A DNA stretch of 64,000 nucleotides from Paraburkholderia sp. BL25I1N1 (GTDB lineage Bacteria > Pseudomonadota > Gammaproteobacteria > Burkholderiales > Burkholderiaceae): assembly GCF_003002025.1 (NCBI RefSeq), contig NZ_PVZB01000012.1, positions 186,001 to 250,000 on the forward strand, read 5' to 3'. Below the pieces are notes generated by a model, which did no database searches, had not been told where the DNA came from, and saw only the letters and a list, made by a program, of their open reading frames with translations. The position numbers were made by a program, and so were the translations under genes. Positions 42,417-50,923 of this stretch are shown here, piece by piece (within the stretch, counting starts at the first letter, position 1; each line of letters starts with the position of its first letter).

Positions 42417-43823
42417 ATGAACGGTTCCATTACTCCTTCCCGGGCCAGACTCGATGCAAAACGTCTTGTCGCACTCCATGAACGCGAGCGTCGTCACTAT
42501 GCTCAGGCCAATCCGCATTCGCAAGCGCTTGCTCAACGTGCGGCGCAGCACTTGATGTTTGGTGTCCCTCTCCATTGGATGAACGATTGGTCGACACCGT
42601 TCCCTCTGCATGTAGCCGAAGCGTGCGGCGCACGGTTGCGGGACGTGGACGGCCATGAGTACGTCGACTTCTGCCTCGGCGACACCGGGGCGATGTTTGG
42701 ACACAGTCCGCAGGCTGTAGCGGACGCGATTACCCGCCAGGCACGGCACGGCTATACGGCCATGCTTCCCGGCGAAGACGGAGTCTGGGTTGCCGAAGAA
42801 CTCGCGCGCCGCTTTGGCTTACCGTTCTGGCAATTCGCATTGTCGGCGTCCGACGCAAATCGATTCGCAATCCGCTGGGCGCGCGCGCTCACCGGACGGG
42901 ACCAACTGCTGATTTTCAACGGTTGCTACCATGGCACGGTGGACGATGTTTTCGTTGATCTGATCGACGGCGAACCCCGCACGCGCGACAGCCTTCTAGG
43001 TCAGGTCGCCGACCTCACCCTGCATACGCGCTGTATCGAGTTCAACGACCTGGCAGCGTTGGAAAATGCGTTAATGGACGGACGTGTTGCCTGCCTGCTA
43101 GCCGAACCCGCGATGACCAACATAGGCATGGTGCTGCCGGACCCCGGATTCTGGGAGCAAGCACAAGCATTGTGTCGTCGGTTCGGCACTCTACTGCTAA
43201 TCGACGAGACGCACACCATCAGTAGCGGCCCAAACGGCTATAGCCGCGCATCCGGCTTGACGCCGGACATGCTGGTGCTCGGCAAACCCATTGGCGGCGG
43301 TGTGCCATGCGCGGTGTACGGCTTCACCGAAGATGTAGCGCGGCGCGCCGAAGCAGCCAAGCGTGCTGCGCCGCCCGGCCACAGCGGTATTGGCACAACG
43401 CTGACGGCGAATCTGATCACGATGGCCGCGATGCGGGCCACGTTAGCAGACGTTATGACCGCGGCAGCTTACGAGCGAATGTTCCAGCTCGCCAACCATC
43501 TCGCCACGGGGTTGCGAGCGGTGATCGCACGGCACCAGCTACCCTGGTGCGTCACCCAGGTGGGCGCCCGAACGGAATTCCAGTTCACGCCGGACCCTCC
43601 ACGCAGCGGCAGCGAAGCGATGCATATCCTCGACGCAGCGTTGGAGCAAATCATTCACCTGTACCTGCTAAATCGAGGTCTGGTGATTACCCCTTTCCAT
43701 AACATGATGCTCGTCTGCCCCGACACCACCCCAACTGACGTGAGTCGCCTCATTGCCGTCTTCGAGGAGTTCGTTTGTGCTGTTGTGGAGACTCCCGATA
43801 CAGCCGCGAGAGCTTCGAATTGA
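42417..43823 (+). CDS. Class III (PLP-dependent) aminotransferase
   Basis: The product has 468 residues. The PLP Lys is in LVLGKPIGGGVPCAVYGF, and the preceding Asp/phosphate region is LLLIDETHTISSGPNGYSR. Other fold markers are SASDANRFAIRWARALTGRD, NGCYHGTVDD and GHSGIGTTLTANLITMAAMR, which belong to the glutamate-1-semialdehyde and omega-aminotransferase group. It is co-transcribed with the gamma-glutamyl ligase. A likely role is transamination of an omega-amino acid or diamine arising from the ligase pathway, in the cytosol. Its 3' end abuts a broken GntR gene. Confidence 0.9.
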   Translation: MNGSITPSRARLDAKRLVALHERERRHYAQANPHSQALAQRAAQHLMFGVPLHWMNDWSTPFPLHVAEACGARLRDVDGHEYVDFCLGDTGAMFGHSPQAVADAITRQARHGYTAMLPGEDGVWVAEELARRFGLPFWQFALSASDANRFAIRWARALTGRDQLLIFNGCYHGTVDDVFVDLIDGEPRTRDSLLGQVADLTLHTRCIEFNDLAALENALMDGRVACLLAEPAMTNIGMVLPDPGFWEQAQALCRRFGTLLLIDETHTISSGPNGYSRASGLTPDMLVLGKPIGGGVPCAVYGFTEDVARRAEAAKRAAPPGHSGIGTTLTANLITMAAMRATLADVMTAAAYERMFQLANHLATGLRAVIARHQLPWCVTQVGARTEFQFTPDPPRSGSEAMHILDAALEQIIHLYLLNRGLVITPFHNMMLVCPDTTPTDVSRLIAVFEEFVCAVVETPDTAARASN

Positions 43824-43828
43824 GTCGC

Positions 43829-44311
43829 GACACAGGAAACTGGTAAACGTGCCCAACGCAGGGATGTCCGTCGCGCTGCTGTCAAATCCTGAGTTCGACG
43901 ATCTGACGCGGATGCGCATGCTGCCAGAAGGCGAAGCCGCCGAACGAGGTTCACAGTTACTCTACCCTGCTCAGATCGTCGCGCTAAGCGCGTTATGCGA
44001 CCGCATGGACAGTGCGTTGACAACCAAAATCCTCTGACTACCTGGCTGCAAATGAAGACTTCCACGTGATGCTCTGCAGAGCAGCCGGGTCACCTTTACT
44101 TTTCAGTATGATTGAGGCGCCGTGGTTGAAGGCGGGCCCAATCGCAAACAGACTGTTCGATACGCTCAAGGCCTCCACTGTACTAAACGCCGCACATGAG
44201 GAGCGTATGGTCGCATTGCAGCAGCGTAATAGCACCGGAGTTCGACGTGCGGTGGAGAAGGCTATCTTTGTTGCAAGTCGGTTTCTCAGGGACGGCTGTC
44301 GGCGGCGGTAA
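43829..44311 (+). pseudogene. GntR/FCD regulator, 5'-truncated and frameshifted
   Basis: Two frames together give the FCD half of a GntR regulator. The first, ending at 44038, reads the wing/linker LVNVPNAGMSVALLSNPEFD, then DLTRMRMLPEGEAAERGSQL and ALCDRMDSALTTKIL. The second, from about 44039, continues DYLAANEDFHVMLCRAAGSP, then LLFSMIEAPWLKAGPIANRL and AAHEERMVALQQRN. The first 60 residues with the DNA-binding helices are absent, and one extra base near 44030-44036 breaks the join. It was probably the local regulator of the ligase-aminotransferase pair. Confidence 0.75.
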
Positions 44312-44688
44312 GTCGCAAAACTACACATGCCAGAAAATATTACGAGGCCTATAAGCGTTTGATTATTACGAAGTCAAAGGGAATTGTGGGCTGTTCGATT
44401 GGGATTTAGGTACTCCCGGCGCGCTTCATCGGTTCAGTATAAATTGAAGAAATCAGGTTCGGCCATAAATTAAATACTCCAACGCCATAATGAAGACTGA
44501 CGGGACCGCGCAGAACTCGCGCCGATCCGCAGTCGCACCAACTGCGGCAGGCGGCGGTGCAGTTTTGCGCGGCGGGGAGAAGCGGGTCTGGGACGTGAAG
44601 TGGCGGCCTGTCTTTGATATTCTGCGCTGAGCCGGACTAGCAGCACCGGTAAGAAAATGTAACGCACTACCTATGGAAAGGCTACACC
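44312..44688. other. Intergenic region, no gene recognised
   Basis: An AT-rich spacer between the broken regulator and the thioesterase gene. I saw no repeat, terminator or RNA candidate. Confidence 0.45.
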
Positions 44689-45135
44689 ATGTTCGAGACC
44701 GAACTCTTCGCCGGCTGGGGCGATATGGATTTCAATTCACATATGCGCAACACCGCATATCTCGACAAGTCAGTCGATGCACGGATGCTGTACTTTGCAG
44801 AACAGGGTTTTTCGATGTCTGAGTTTATAAAGCTACGCATCGGGCCGGTCGTGATGAAGGACGAGATCGAATATTTCCGGGAGATCCATCTGCTAGATCG
44901 GGTCGCGGTGAGTTTCGCGCTCGCTGGCCTATCGGTCGATGGAAGTCGAATGCTGTTGCGCAACGAGTTTCTGCGTGATAGCAAGCTGGTTGCCCGCGTG
45001 ACCTCAGCGGGCGGTTGGCTCGATCTGGAGAAGCGCAAGTTGACATTTCCGCCTCCTGCTGTGCTCGGTGCAATGAAGGCATTGACGAGGACCGAAGATT
45101 TTGTCGAATTGCCGAGCAGCGTAAGTCGAGCCTAA
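44689..45135 (+). CDS. Hotdog-fold acyl-CoA thioesterase family protein
   Basis: The product has 148 residues, with a GGAAAGG site before the ATG. The opening FAGWGDMDFNSHMRNTAYLD matches 4-hydroxybenzoyl-CoA thioesterase-type proteins, where this segment carries the catalytic Asp and the Asn-His pair. KDEIEYFREIHLLDRVAVSF forms the long central strand, followed by the second half of the hotdog. It would hydrolyse an acyl-CoA in the cytosol. The convergent neighbour is a broken LysR gene whose remaining part ends just past the thioesterase stop. Confidence 0.85.
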   Translation: MFETELFAGWGDMDFNSHMRNTAYLDKSVDARMLYFAEQGFSMSEFIKLRIGPVVMKDEIEYFREIHLLDRVAVSFALAGLSVDGSRMLLRNEFLRDSKLVARVTSAGGWLDLEKRKLTFPPPAVLGAMKALTRTEDFVELPSSVSRA

Positions 45136-45189
45136 TCGAATTGAGCCCTCGGCTGAGAACTTTAAGGAATCGTTTACCACGCTCTTGGC

Positions 45190-45529
45190 GGCATAGCGCC
45201 AGGAAGGTCGAAAAGCGCGATGGTTGGATGCCGTCGGAGAGCGCTACCCGCAACTGACTGTGAAAGCCGTTGGCAGCCGCTTTCACACTGTCGCGCGCCT
45301 GCTGCAAGGCGGTGAAAACGCGCGGAACGTGCTCCAGGAATAGCCTGCCGGCACGGGGCAGGCGAGTGCTACGCGTGGTGCGTACAAAGAGCTGTACGCC
45401 AAGGTCTTCTTCCAACTCCTTGATCGCGCGCGATAGCGGCGACTGCTCGATGTGAAGCCGCTCCGCCGCTCGCGCGAAATGAAGTTCTTCAGCAACCGCG
45501 ACGAAGCAGCGAAGATGTCGAAGCTCCAT
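45190..45529 (-). pseudogene. LysR-family regulator, truncated after the DNA-binding domain
   Basis: The start MELRHLRCFVAVAEELHFAR and the winged helix (AAERLHIEQSPLSRAIKELE, then EDLGVQLFVRTTRSTRLP) are intact. The linker helix and first strand reach RVALSDGIQPSRFSTFLALC at about residue 110. After RQE the frame changes into Arg/Ser-rich antisense reading of the thioesterase gene, so the effector-binding domain is lost. A DNA-binding fragment might still be made. The original protein would have had about 300 residues. Confidence 0.8.
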
Positions 45530-45675
45530 CGTATCGCTCCTCCTGGGTTCGCCTAGCCCCGCAACCGGAGCCGCCCGTGATGAAAAGCCTCAGCCGGCAT
45601 CGCCATCGCTTCAATTCAAACTGCGGCTTGAGGTCGTAGACATCGAGGTGGTGAAGGCGAAGCACGTGTTCGGTG

Positions 45676-46104
45676 CTAAATTGGCTTGGTGACGACAAGA
45701 ATGATGATGACGAATGCTGCGACTAGGATTGCAGCGGCGTAGCGCAGTGAGGGCGGCGGGCTCGACTGCTGACTACGCGAAAGTCTACGCAGCCTCCCGG
45801 ACAGCACACCGTGCAGCGCCGAGAGCAGCAGCACGAAGACGAGCTTCACTAAGAGCCATCCCTGCGGAAACCAGTTGCCCGTCCGCGCGAGCGCTATTCC
45901 TAAAATCCATACCAGAATCATCGCTGGGGAGGTGACGCACTGATCCCAGCGACGAACAGCTTCAAGGACGGCGGGGGGCGTTGCGGACTCCTGTTGCGCT
46001 CGTCTGCCGGACGCCGCCGACATGGTCACGGCAACGACCAACATCCCGCCGATCCACGTAACGACGGCGACAATGTGCAATGCTTTGAGCCAGAGATAAT
46101 CCAT
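45676..46104 (-). CDS. CopD/HemJ-like membrane protein
   Basis: The product has 142 residues and four hydrophobic helices. It starts MDYLWLKALHIVAVVTWIGG, where a His in helix 1 and the Trp-Ile-Gly-Gly turn mark the CopD-like fold. The second helix pair contains RWDQCVTSPAMILVWILGIA, with a further helix holding VLLLSALHGVLSGRLRRL. The related families bind haem or take part in copper handling. It is the last gene of the minus-strand unit with the DUF3817 gene (11-bp gap), the NmrA reductase and the ABM monooxygenase, so redox or metal stress is the best guess. Confidence 0.8.
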   Translation of the reverse strand: MDYLWLKALHIVAVVTWIGGMLVVAVTMSAASGRRAQQESATPPAVLEAVRRWDQCVTSPAMILVWILGIALARTGNWFPQGWLLVKLVFVLLLSALHGVLSGRLRRLSRSQQSSPPPSLRYAAAILVAAFVIIILVVTKPI

Positions 46105-46115
46105 GGTCCGTGCCC

Positions 46116-46448
46116 TCAGCCTGACGCCGTAAGGGCCGACTGGCGCCGCGCCAGCGCCCGCTCATTCAGGAAAGCCCCAAAGGGAATAAAAGCGGCGAGC
46201 ACCATCCGAGCCGTCTCGGCGCGCGACCATCCCCCCATCGACACGGTCTGGATAAGCATCCAGGTGTAGAGAACGAAAGCGACGCCATGAACCGGTCCCA
46301 TGAGCCGGGTTGCGAGCGGAAAGCCGACCAGATGCTTGAGATGAACAGCTACGCCGATAAGCAGCAGGAGCGTTGCCCCTTCTACTAGAGACACAACACG
46401 CATCTTCCGGATCTGCGGCAAGTCCTCAATTTGTTCGGCTGATGACAT
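46116..46448 (-). CDS. DUF3817 membrane protein
   Basis: The product has 110 residues, with a GGGAG site seven bases before the ATG at 46448. Three hydrophobic segments carry the DUF3817 pattern: RKMRVVSLVEGATLLLLIGV, then ATRLMGPVHGVAFVLYTWML and ARMVLAAFIPFGAFLNERAL. DUF3817 proteins are small integral membrane proteins of unknown function, often beside CopD-like or cytochrome genes, as here. It lies in the ABM-NmrA-DUF3817-CopD operon. Confidence 0.85.
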   Translation of the reverse strand: MSSAEQIEDLPQIRKMRVVSLVEGATLLLLIGVAVHLKHLVGFPLATRLMGPVHGVAFVLYTWMLIQTVSMGGWSRAETARMVLAAFIPFGAFLNERALARRQSALTASG

Positions 46449-46521
46449 CACTCAACTCCCTTTTTAACCTTCCAGAACGGTTATCAATGTGCGGTTTCGC
46501 TCTGTTGGCAAGCGCCTACAG

Positions 46522-47388
46522 TTATGCGTCGAATAGACTGCGGTGATCCCTTACGAACTGCGCCAGCGAGCCCGGCTTCCGCTGCAAGATTCGCTCGACC
46601 GTGGCGCTCGACTGATCGCCCGGAACCTCAGCATCGGCCGCCGCGACGCCGAAGGCCTCGATCAGCCAGTCCGGTAGCCCGAACTTCTTCAGGTTCTCGA
46701 TGAAGTCCGCCGCCGACACGTCGAGGTATTTGACTGGCCGGCCGAGGACATCGGAAAAAACAGCCGCCTGGGCGTGGCCGTCCAGCAGTTCCGGGCCATT
46801 GAGGTCATAGGTCTGGCCACCGTGTCCCGGCTCAATGAGAGCCGCGACGGCGACGGCAGCGACGTCGCGGGTATCGAGTAAGGCGATTTTCTTGGCGGCG
46901 GGCCCCATCGTGAAGGCACCCTGCTTGATCTGGCCGGCGCTGCCGAAGAGGTTCTGCATGAAGAAGTTTCCGCGCAGGATGGTGTAGGGAATCCCGCTGC
47001 CCTTGATCTGGCGCTCGGCTTCCGTGTTCCACACGCCGAAACCGACAGTGTGGTGCTCGGCGATTTTTCCGGACAGCTTAACGAGCCGGCCGACGCCGAC
47101 CTTTTTGGCCTCGGCAAGAAGCCGTTCTTCCTGCCGCGCCGCGTAGGGCGAGCCCGGCGTGACGAGGAACAGCGTGTCGATTCCCTCGAAGGCGGCGGCG
47201 ATGGTCTCCGGGTTCTCAAAGTCGAGGACTACGCCCTCGATGCCGCGTGGTTGGGGCGCGGCCGCCTTGTCTTGGCTGTGGAATCCGGCGCGCGCCGCCA
47301 CGCCTTTGTCGGAGAGCTGCTTCGCAACATGCTGGCCGACTTTGCCGCCCGCGGCCGTAATCAGGATTTTGGGAGTTTCGTTCGTCAT
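46522..47388 (-). CDS. NmrA-like NAD(P)-binding reductase
   Basis: The product has 288 residues from the ATG at 47388. KILITAAGGKVGQHVAKQLS is the Rossmann GxxGxxG region, with DTLFLVTPGSPYAARQEERL after strand 4, the pattern of NmrA/isoflavone-reductase-like atypical SDRs. FMQNLFGSAGQIKQG and TYDLNGPELLDGHAQAAVFS are also typical of this group, which includes QorB-like quinone reductases. The second gene after the ABM monooxygenase, it probably reduces quinones or senses NADP. The translation in another frame (many Arg/Ser residues) is a shadow. Confidence 0.88.
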   Translation of the reverse strand: MTNETPKILITAAGGKVGQHVAKQLSDKGVAARAGFHSQDKAAAPQPRGIEGVVLDFENPETIAAAFEGIDTLFLVTPGSPYAARQEERLLAEAKKVGVGRLVKLSGKIAEHHTVGFGVWNTEAERQIKGSGIPYTILRGNFFMQNLFGSAGQIKQGAFTMGPAAKKIALLDTRDVAAVAVAALIEPGHGGQTYDLNGPELLDGHAQAAVFSDVLGRPVKYLDVSAADFIENLKKFGLPDWLIEAFGVAAADAEVPGDQSSATVERILQRKPGSLAQFVRDHRSLFDA

Positions 47389-47441
47389 GATCGTGTCCTT
47401 TTGGGGATCGTTGGAAATTGACATGCAAGTCGGTGCCGGCG

Positions 47442-47813
47442 TTATTTGCCGGCGGCCGGCACCGACTTGCGGAGCACGTAGGGCACCGAGTTCGAGCTAC
47501 CCGCGACCTTTACGGTCTCGACCATGAGCGCTTTGACCTTGGGGTTTTCGCGCGCGGCCATGACCGCTTCGCGGCTTTCCCACTGGCCGTAATTGACGAT
47601 CTGCGTGCGATCGAGGCTCAGGTGGAAGTTGAAGGACAGGAAGCCCGGCACATGGCGAACGGTCTCCTCTGCGGAATGCACAAGGTAGGTCAGCACCTCC
47701 TCGGCGCGCTCAGGTGTGACGGTGTAGGTGTTGATCGTTGTGACGTGGCCGGCGTTCGGGTCGAGCGTCGTGAGGCCCGTATTAGGGGCTGTGATGCGGG
47801 TATTGCTTTCCAT
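47442..47813 (-). CDS. Antibiotic biosynthesis monooxygenase (ABM) domain protein
   Basis: The product has 123 residues from the ATG at 47813, with a strong TAGGAGG site. The ferredoxin-like ABM core reads VTTINTYTVTPERAEEVLTY, then HVPGFLSFNFHLSLDRTQIV and NYGQWESREAVMAARENPKV. Such dimeric proteins act as quinol monooxygenases or haem-degrading enzymes. As first gene of the operon, divergent from a TetR regulator, it is likely part of a response to quinones or aromatic electrophiles, with the NmrA reductase as partner. Confidence 0.87.
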   Translation of the reverse strand: MESNTRITAPNTGLTTLDPNAGHVTTINTYTVTPERAEEVLTYLVHSAEETVRHVPGFLSFNFHLSLDRTQIVNYGQWESREAVMAARENPKVKALMVETVKVAGSSNSVPYVLRKSVPAAGK

Positions 47814-47836
47814 GTGGTACCTCCTAGTTAACTTAA

Positions 47837-47857
47837 CTGTACGTTCCGTAAATACAG
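47837..47857. promoter_or_regulatory. Inverted repeat between the ABM and TetR genes
   Basis: CTGTA (47837-47841) and TACAG (47853-47857) are perfect arms with an 11-bp spacer in the 88-bp divergent gap, a probable TetR operator. Confidence 0.45.
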
Positions 47858-47901
47858 AAATCAAGACTTTTCTTTACGCCCCGTTCTGATAAAGTGTGAG
47901 G

Positions 47902-48507
47902 ATGAAGAAAAATTCGCCTGCGCGTACCCGGACGGGTCGGCCGCCTGGCGCCGCGGCGGAATCACATGCGGCGATCATGGACGCCGTTTTTGCGCTACTG
48001 CAGGAGGGTCCGGCCAAGGACCTGACGATGGAAGCGGTGGCTAAGAGGGCCGGCGTCGGCAAGCCCACGCTCTACAAGTGGTGGCCTTCAAAGGCCGCGC
48101 TCATCATGGCCATGTTCCATGAGCGGATTGCCGTCGCGGTGAAGCCTCCCGCGTCCGCCGCGACTGCGGAAGAGGCGCTTCGGACCACGATGCGTCGCTT
48201 AATAAAGGGGCTCAACGGCCTCTTCGGGAAGGTTCTGGCCGATCTGATCGCGGAGGGCCAGGGTGATCCCGCTCTTCTGCGGGACCTGTTTGAAGATCAC
48301 ATCAGGGCTCGGCAGGCGGCCGATATCGCCGAGATCGAGCGCGCTCAGGCGACAGGCGAATTTACGGCCGCGGTCAATCCGGCGCAGCTGATCGACATGC
48401 TCTTCGGCTCGCTGATTTACAGGCGTCTGCTGGGTTTGCCTCTGACTGAACAATACGGGGACGCACTGATCGACGCGGCCCTGCGGGGCGCTTGGCCTCG
48501 TGGCTGA
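47902..48507 (+). CDS. TetR-family repressor
   Basis: The product has 201 residues from ATG at 47902; a GTG six bases upstream is an alternative. Residues 8-20 are a basic tail (RTRTGRPPGAAAES), then the helix-turn-helix LTMEAVAKRAGVGKPTLYKW with WPSKAALIMAMF. The C-terminal part has the TetR_C pattern (LIAEGQGDPALLRDLFEDHI; FGSLIYRRLLGLPLTEQYGD). It is divergent from the ABM-NmrA operon and probably represses it until an inducer binds. Confidence 0.9.
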   Translation: MKKNSPARTRTGRPPGAAAESHAAIMDAVFALLQEGPAKDLTMEAVAKRAGVGKPTLYKWWPSKAALIMAMFHERIAVAVKPPASAATAEEALRTTMRRLIKGLNGLFGKVLADLIAEGQGDPALLRDLFEDHIRARQAADIAEIERAQATGEFTAAVNPAQLIDMLFGSLIYRRLLGLPLTEQYGDALIDAALRGAWPRG

Positions 48508-48587
48508 GCGGGTCGGGCGAGGAAATCGGACGGGAGACGGCCGAACTCGAAACATCGACTTCGGCTGGCGTCCGCAAGTATGCTCAA

Positions 48588-50219
48588 TCAGCCAATCGCC
48601 GGGCCTCGCTGTCGCCCAATCTCCCACGACACGCCGCCGCGCATCGTAGCGGCGAGCTGTTGGCCCAGCCGCTGTTCGATCACAGGCTTCCACGGCACCA
48701 GCGAGAAGCCCATCCCATCGTCGAGCATCGCGAAGCGCCTGCTGGCGAGCATGACGCTGCGCCGGTAAACGCCGGCCACGCGCTGCCCGTCGGCCACGGG
48801 CCGGTGCTCCAGGCCGGTTTCGCCGGCTATGTCCTGCCCGGCCTTCGCCAGCTCACGCCCGCGCAGTGTCGCCAGCAGATTACGCGCGAGGACGACACGC
48901 TGCCCGCCATGATCGGCCAGCCCCTGTTCGGCCAGGAAGTCCGCGCGTTGGCGTAGCGCATCCTTGACCTCGGCCCCAAAGCCCAGGTCGCCGAACCGCT
49001 TGCCGCCGCCGATCAACTGCTGGTCGAGCCAGGTAGCGCCGATCACGCGGGCCTGCCGCTCGATGGGCAGGTGCGATTTCAGTTCCACCGCGACACCGCC
49101 ACCGAGACGCTGCGCGTCGTACTGGCGGCCTCGCTCGGCCAGGTCGCCGGGGACGCGCCAGACACCTTCGGCTTCGCGCTCCACGATGCCGGCCCGGCGC
49201 AGGGCTTCGAGCCGACGCACATGGGCGGCCACCACTTCGCGCGGGTCGCGGTCGGGCGTGGCTTGTCCCTGCGCGACGGCCAAGTGATGATCGGTGCGGT
49301 ACATGCCATCGACGGCCAGCGCGGCGATGTTGCGGTCGGCGGCGCGTACGTCGGTCGAGTCTTTGACTTCCACCACGGCGCCGGAGGGGTACTGGTCCAG
49401 TTCCGACCTCAGCGGCAGCGCGACATAGTGCGCCCTGCCATCCGTGCCATCGACGATCAGAAAGCCCTTGTCGTGCAGCTCGCGGCGCTGGCGCGGCGCG
49501 TTCTGGAACGTCTGCCGATCGGCGTGGCTCATGTTCGGAACGGCTTCCACCCACGCCCAACCTTCGGCGCGCACTTCCTCGGCCTGTGCGTCCAGCTTGG
49601 CGCGCACCAGCGTTTCCAGCAGCGCGGCGTCGGTCAGGTAGGTTCCGGCATCGCCTTCTGCGAACAGGTCGCGGCGGATGCCGCCGCCTGTCTCCGTGTA
49701 GGCGTCCAGTCCGGCGACGCGCACCAGTGGATGCGCGGCGTTGATTACGCGCTCAGTCAGGCGGTCACGCAGCGCGGACGGCTGGCGCTGCCATTCCGGC
49801 GCACCGTAGAACGCGGCTTCCTGCGCGGCGTGGTCGTCGGTGACGGTCAGAGCCATCAGCTGTTCCAGCGTCGCGGCTCCGGCGCGGTAATCGGCCAACA
49901 GGCGCGGCGAGACATTCGCCAGCTTCAAGCGGCGCTGCACCACCAGCGGGGTTACGCCGAAGTCGGCGGCAATATCTTCCACCGGGCGACCTTCCTTGAC
50001 CAGTGCGGCAAAAGCCGCGAACTGATCGGCGGGGTGCATGTTCTCGCGCTGCACGTTTTCCGCGAGGCTCACGGTACGGGCGGACGCATCGACCACCAGC
50101 AGGCACGGCACTTCGTAGTTGGCGGCGATGCGCTTTTTCTTCGCAAGCAGCTTCAACGCGGTCAAGCGCCTTGCCGTTGAGGCTTCTGAGCGACAGGTGA
50201 TTATCCTGACGCATGACAT
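48588..50219 (-). pseudogene. In-frame chimera of a ParB fragment and a relaxase C-terminus
   Basis: One frame of 543 codons joins two unrelated genes. Residues about 17-246 are a 5'-truncated ParB/Spo0J-type partition protein (RRLTALKLLAKKKRIAANYE; TVSLAENVQRENMHPADQFA; DFGVTPLVVQRRLKLANVSP). Residues about 247-543 are the C-terminal domain of a DUF3363-type relaxase of conjugative elements (HDKGFLIVDGTDGRAHYVAL; LPIERQARVIGATWLDQQLI; the end SLVPWKPVIEQRLGQQLAAT). The join is near 49480. The ParB 5' end is lost at about 50171, where an oppositely oriented ATPase fragment begins. No proper start or ribosome binding site is present. It looks like a deletion scar of an integrative conjugative element. 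Confidence 0.8.
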
Positions 50220-50442
50220 CTATTTTCTCTGCCTGCTTGTCGAAGAAGCAAAGCAGGCTGGCGTTGCCATCAGCACGCAAAGCTTGACTCGGCGCGCTGA
50301 AGGCTTCGGCATTGCAGACCCTGAGCTTCCTTTTGAGGGGAAGAATGCGAGCAAGCGCATCGGCGCGCTCAAGGCTCAGCAGCAAGCCATCGCGAAGCTG
50401 CATAAGGACGGCGAGGAACAAGAGCATCGTAAGCAAACTGTA
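50171..50442 (+). pseudogene. AAA-type ATPase fragment
   Basis: About 90 codons of an SMC/RloC-like ATPase survive: LAVEASERQVIILTHDIYFL, with the H-loop-like THD of the family, then LTRRAEGFGIADPELPFEGK and KAQQQAIAKLHKDGEEQEHR. The upstream Walker regions and the downstream tail are missing. The break on the right, near 50440, coincides with the break of the integrase fragment on the other strand. An ATG at 50119 lies outside the homologous part. Confidence 0.6.
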
Positions 50443-50650
50443 TCGCGTGGTCGTAGCAAATGTCCTTTGCGCTGACACCTGTCTGTTTAAGCCATCGACT
50501 AAAGCATGCGGCGATGCGTACCTGCTGCTTCATGGACTGCGCGCTGTATCCCTGGGCGCTGATCGCATCCGCAAACGATACCAAATGGGCTGCAAGCGGC
50601 CCTTCTGGCGCCTGAGAGAGCGTGACCTGATCATGACCGGTGTACTTCAC
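50443..50650 (-). pseudogene. Tyrosine-recombinase (integrase) N-terminal fragment
   Basis: A GTG at 50650 with AAGGAGG five bases upstream opens the N-terminal SAM-like domain of a phage-type integrase (LSQAPEGPLAAHLVSFADAI; SAQGYSAQSMKQQVRIAACF; SRWLKQTGVSAKDICYDHAI). After about 68 codons homology stops. The catalytic R-H-R-Y domain is missing, so it cannot recombine. The promoter and start appear intact. Confidence 0.7.
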
Positions 50651-50923
50651 GATGACCTCCTTCCCCGGCATGGGGAGAGGGTGGAAGGAGTCAAGATTAT
50701 CTCTCTCCGGCGTCGGCCGTTTGACCTGAAAAGCGCGCCCTCACGCGATTACAAGACATAATCCGGAAGGGAATATAGTGCCTCAGCCAGTGTGCGGATG
50801 CGCGCTCGAGACGCTTAGCACGCGCGGCATAGTCTTCACCGCGAAGCCTTAATTTGTCCGCTGCGCCAGCAAAGATGCCTTTGATGATCGAGTGACTCGC
50901 GCGCTACCGGCGCGCTGCACAGT

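Noticed and set aside
49071..50180. Plus-strand frame of 369 codons
   Set aside because: It is antisense to the ParB-relaxase chimera and has no recognisable domain.
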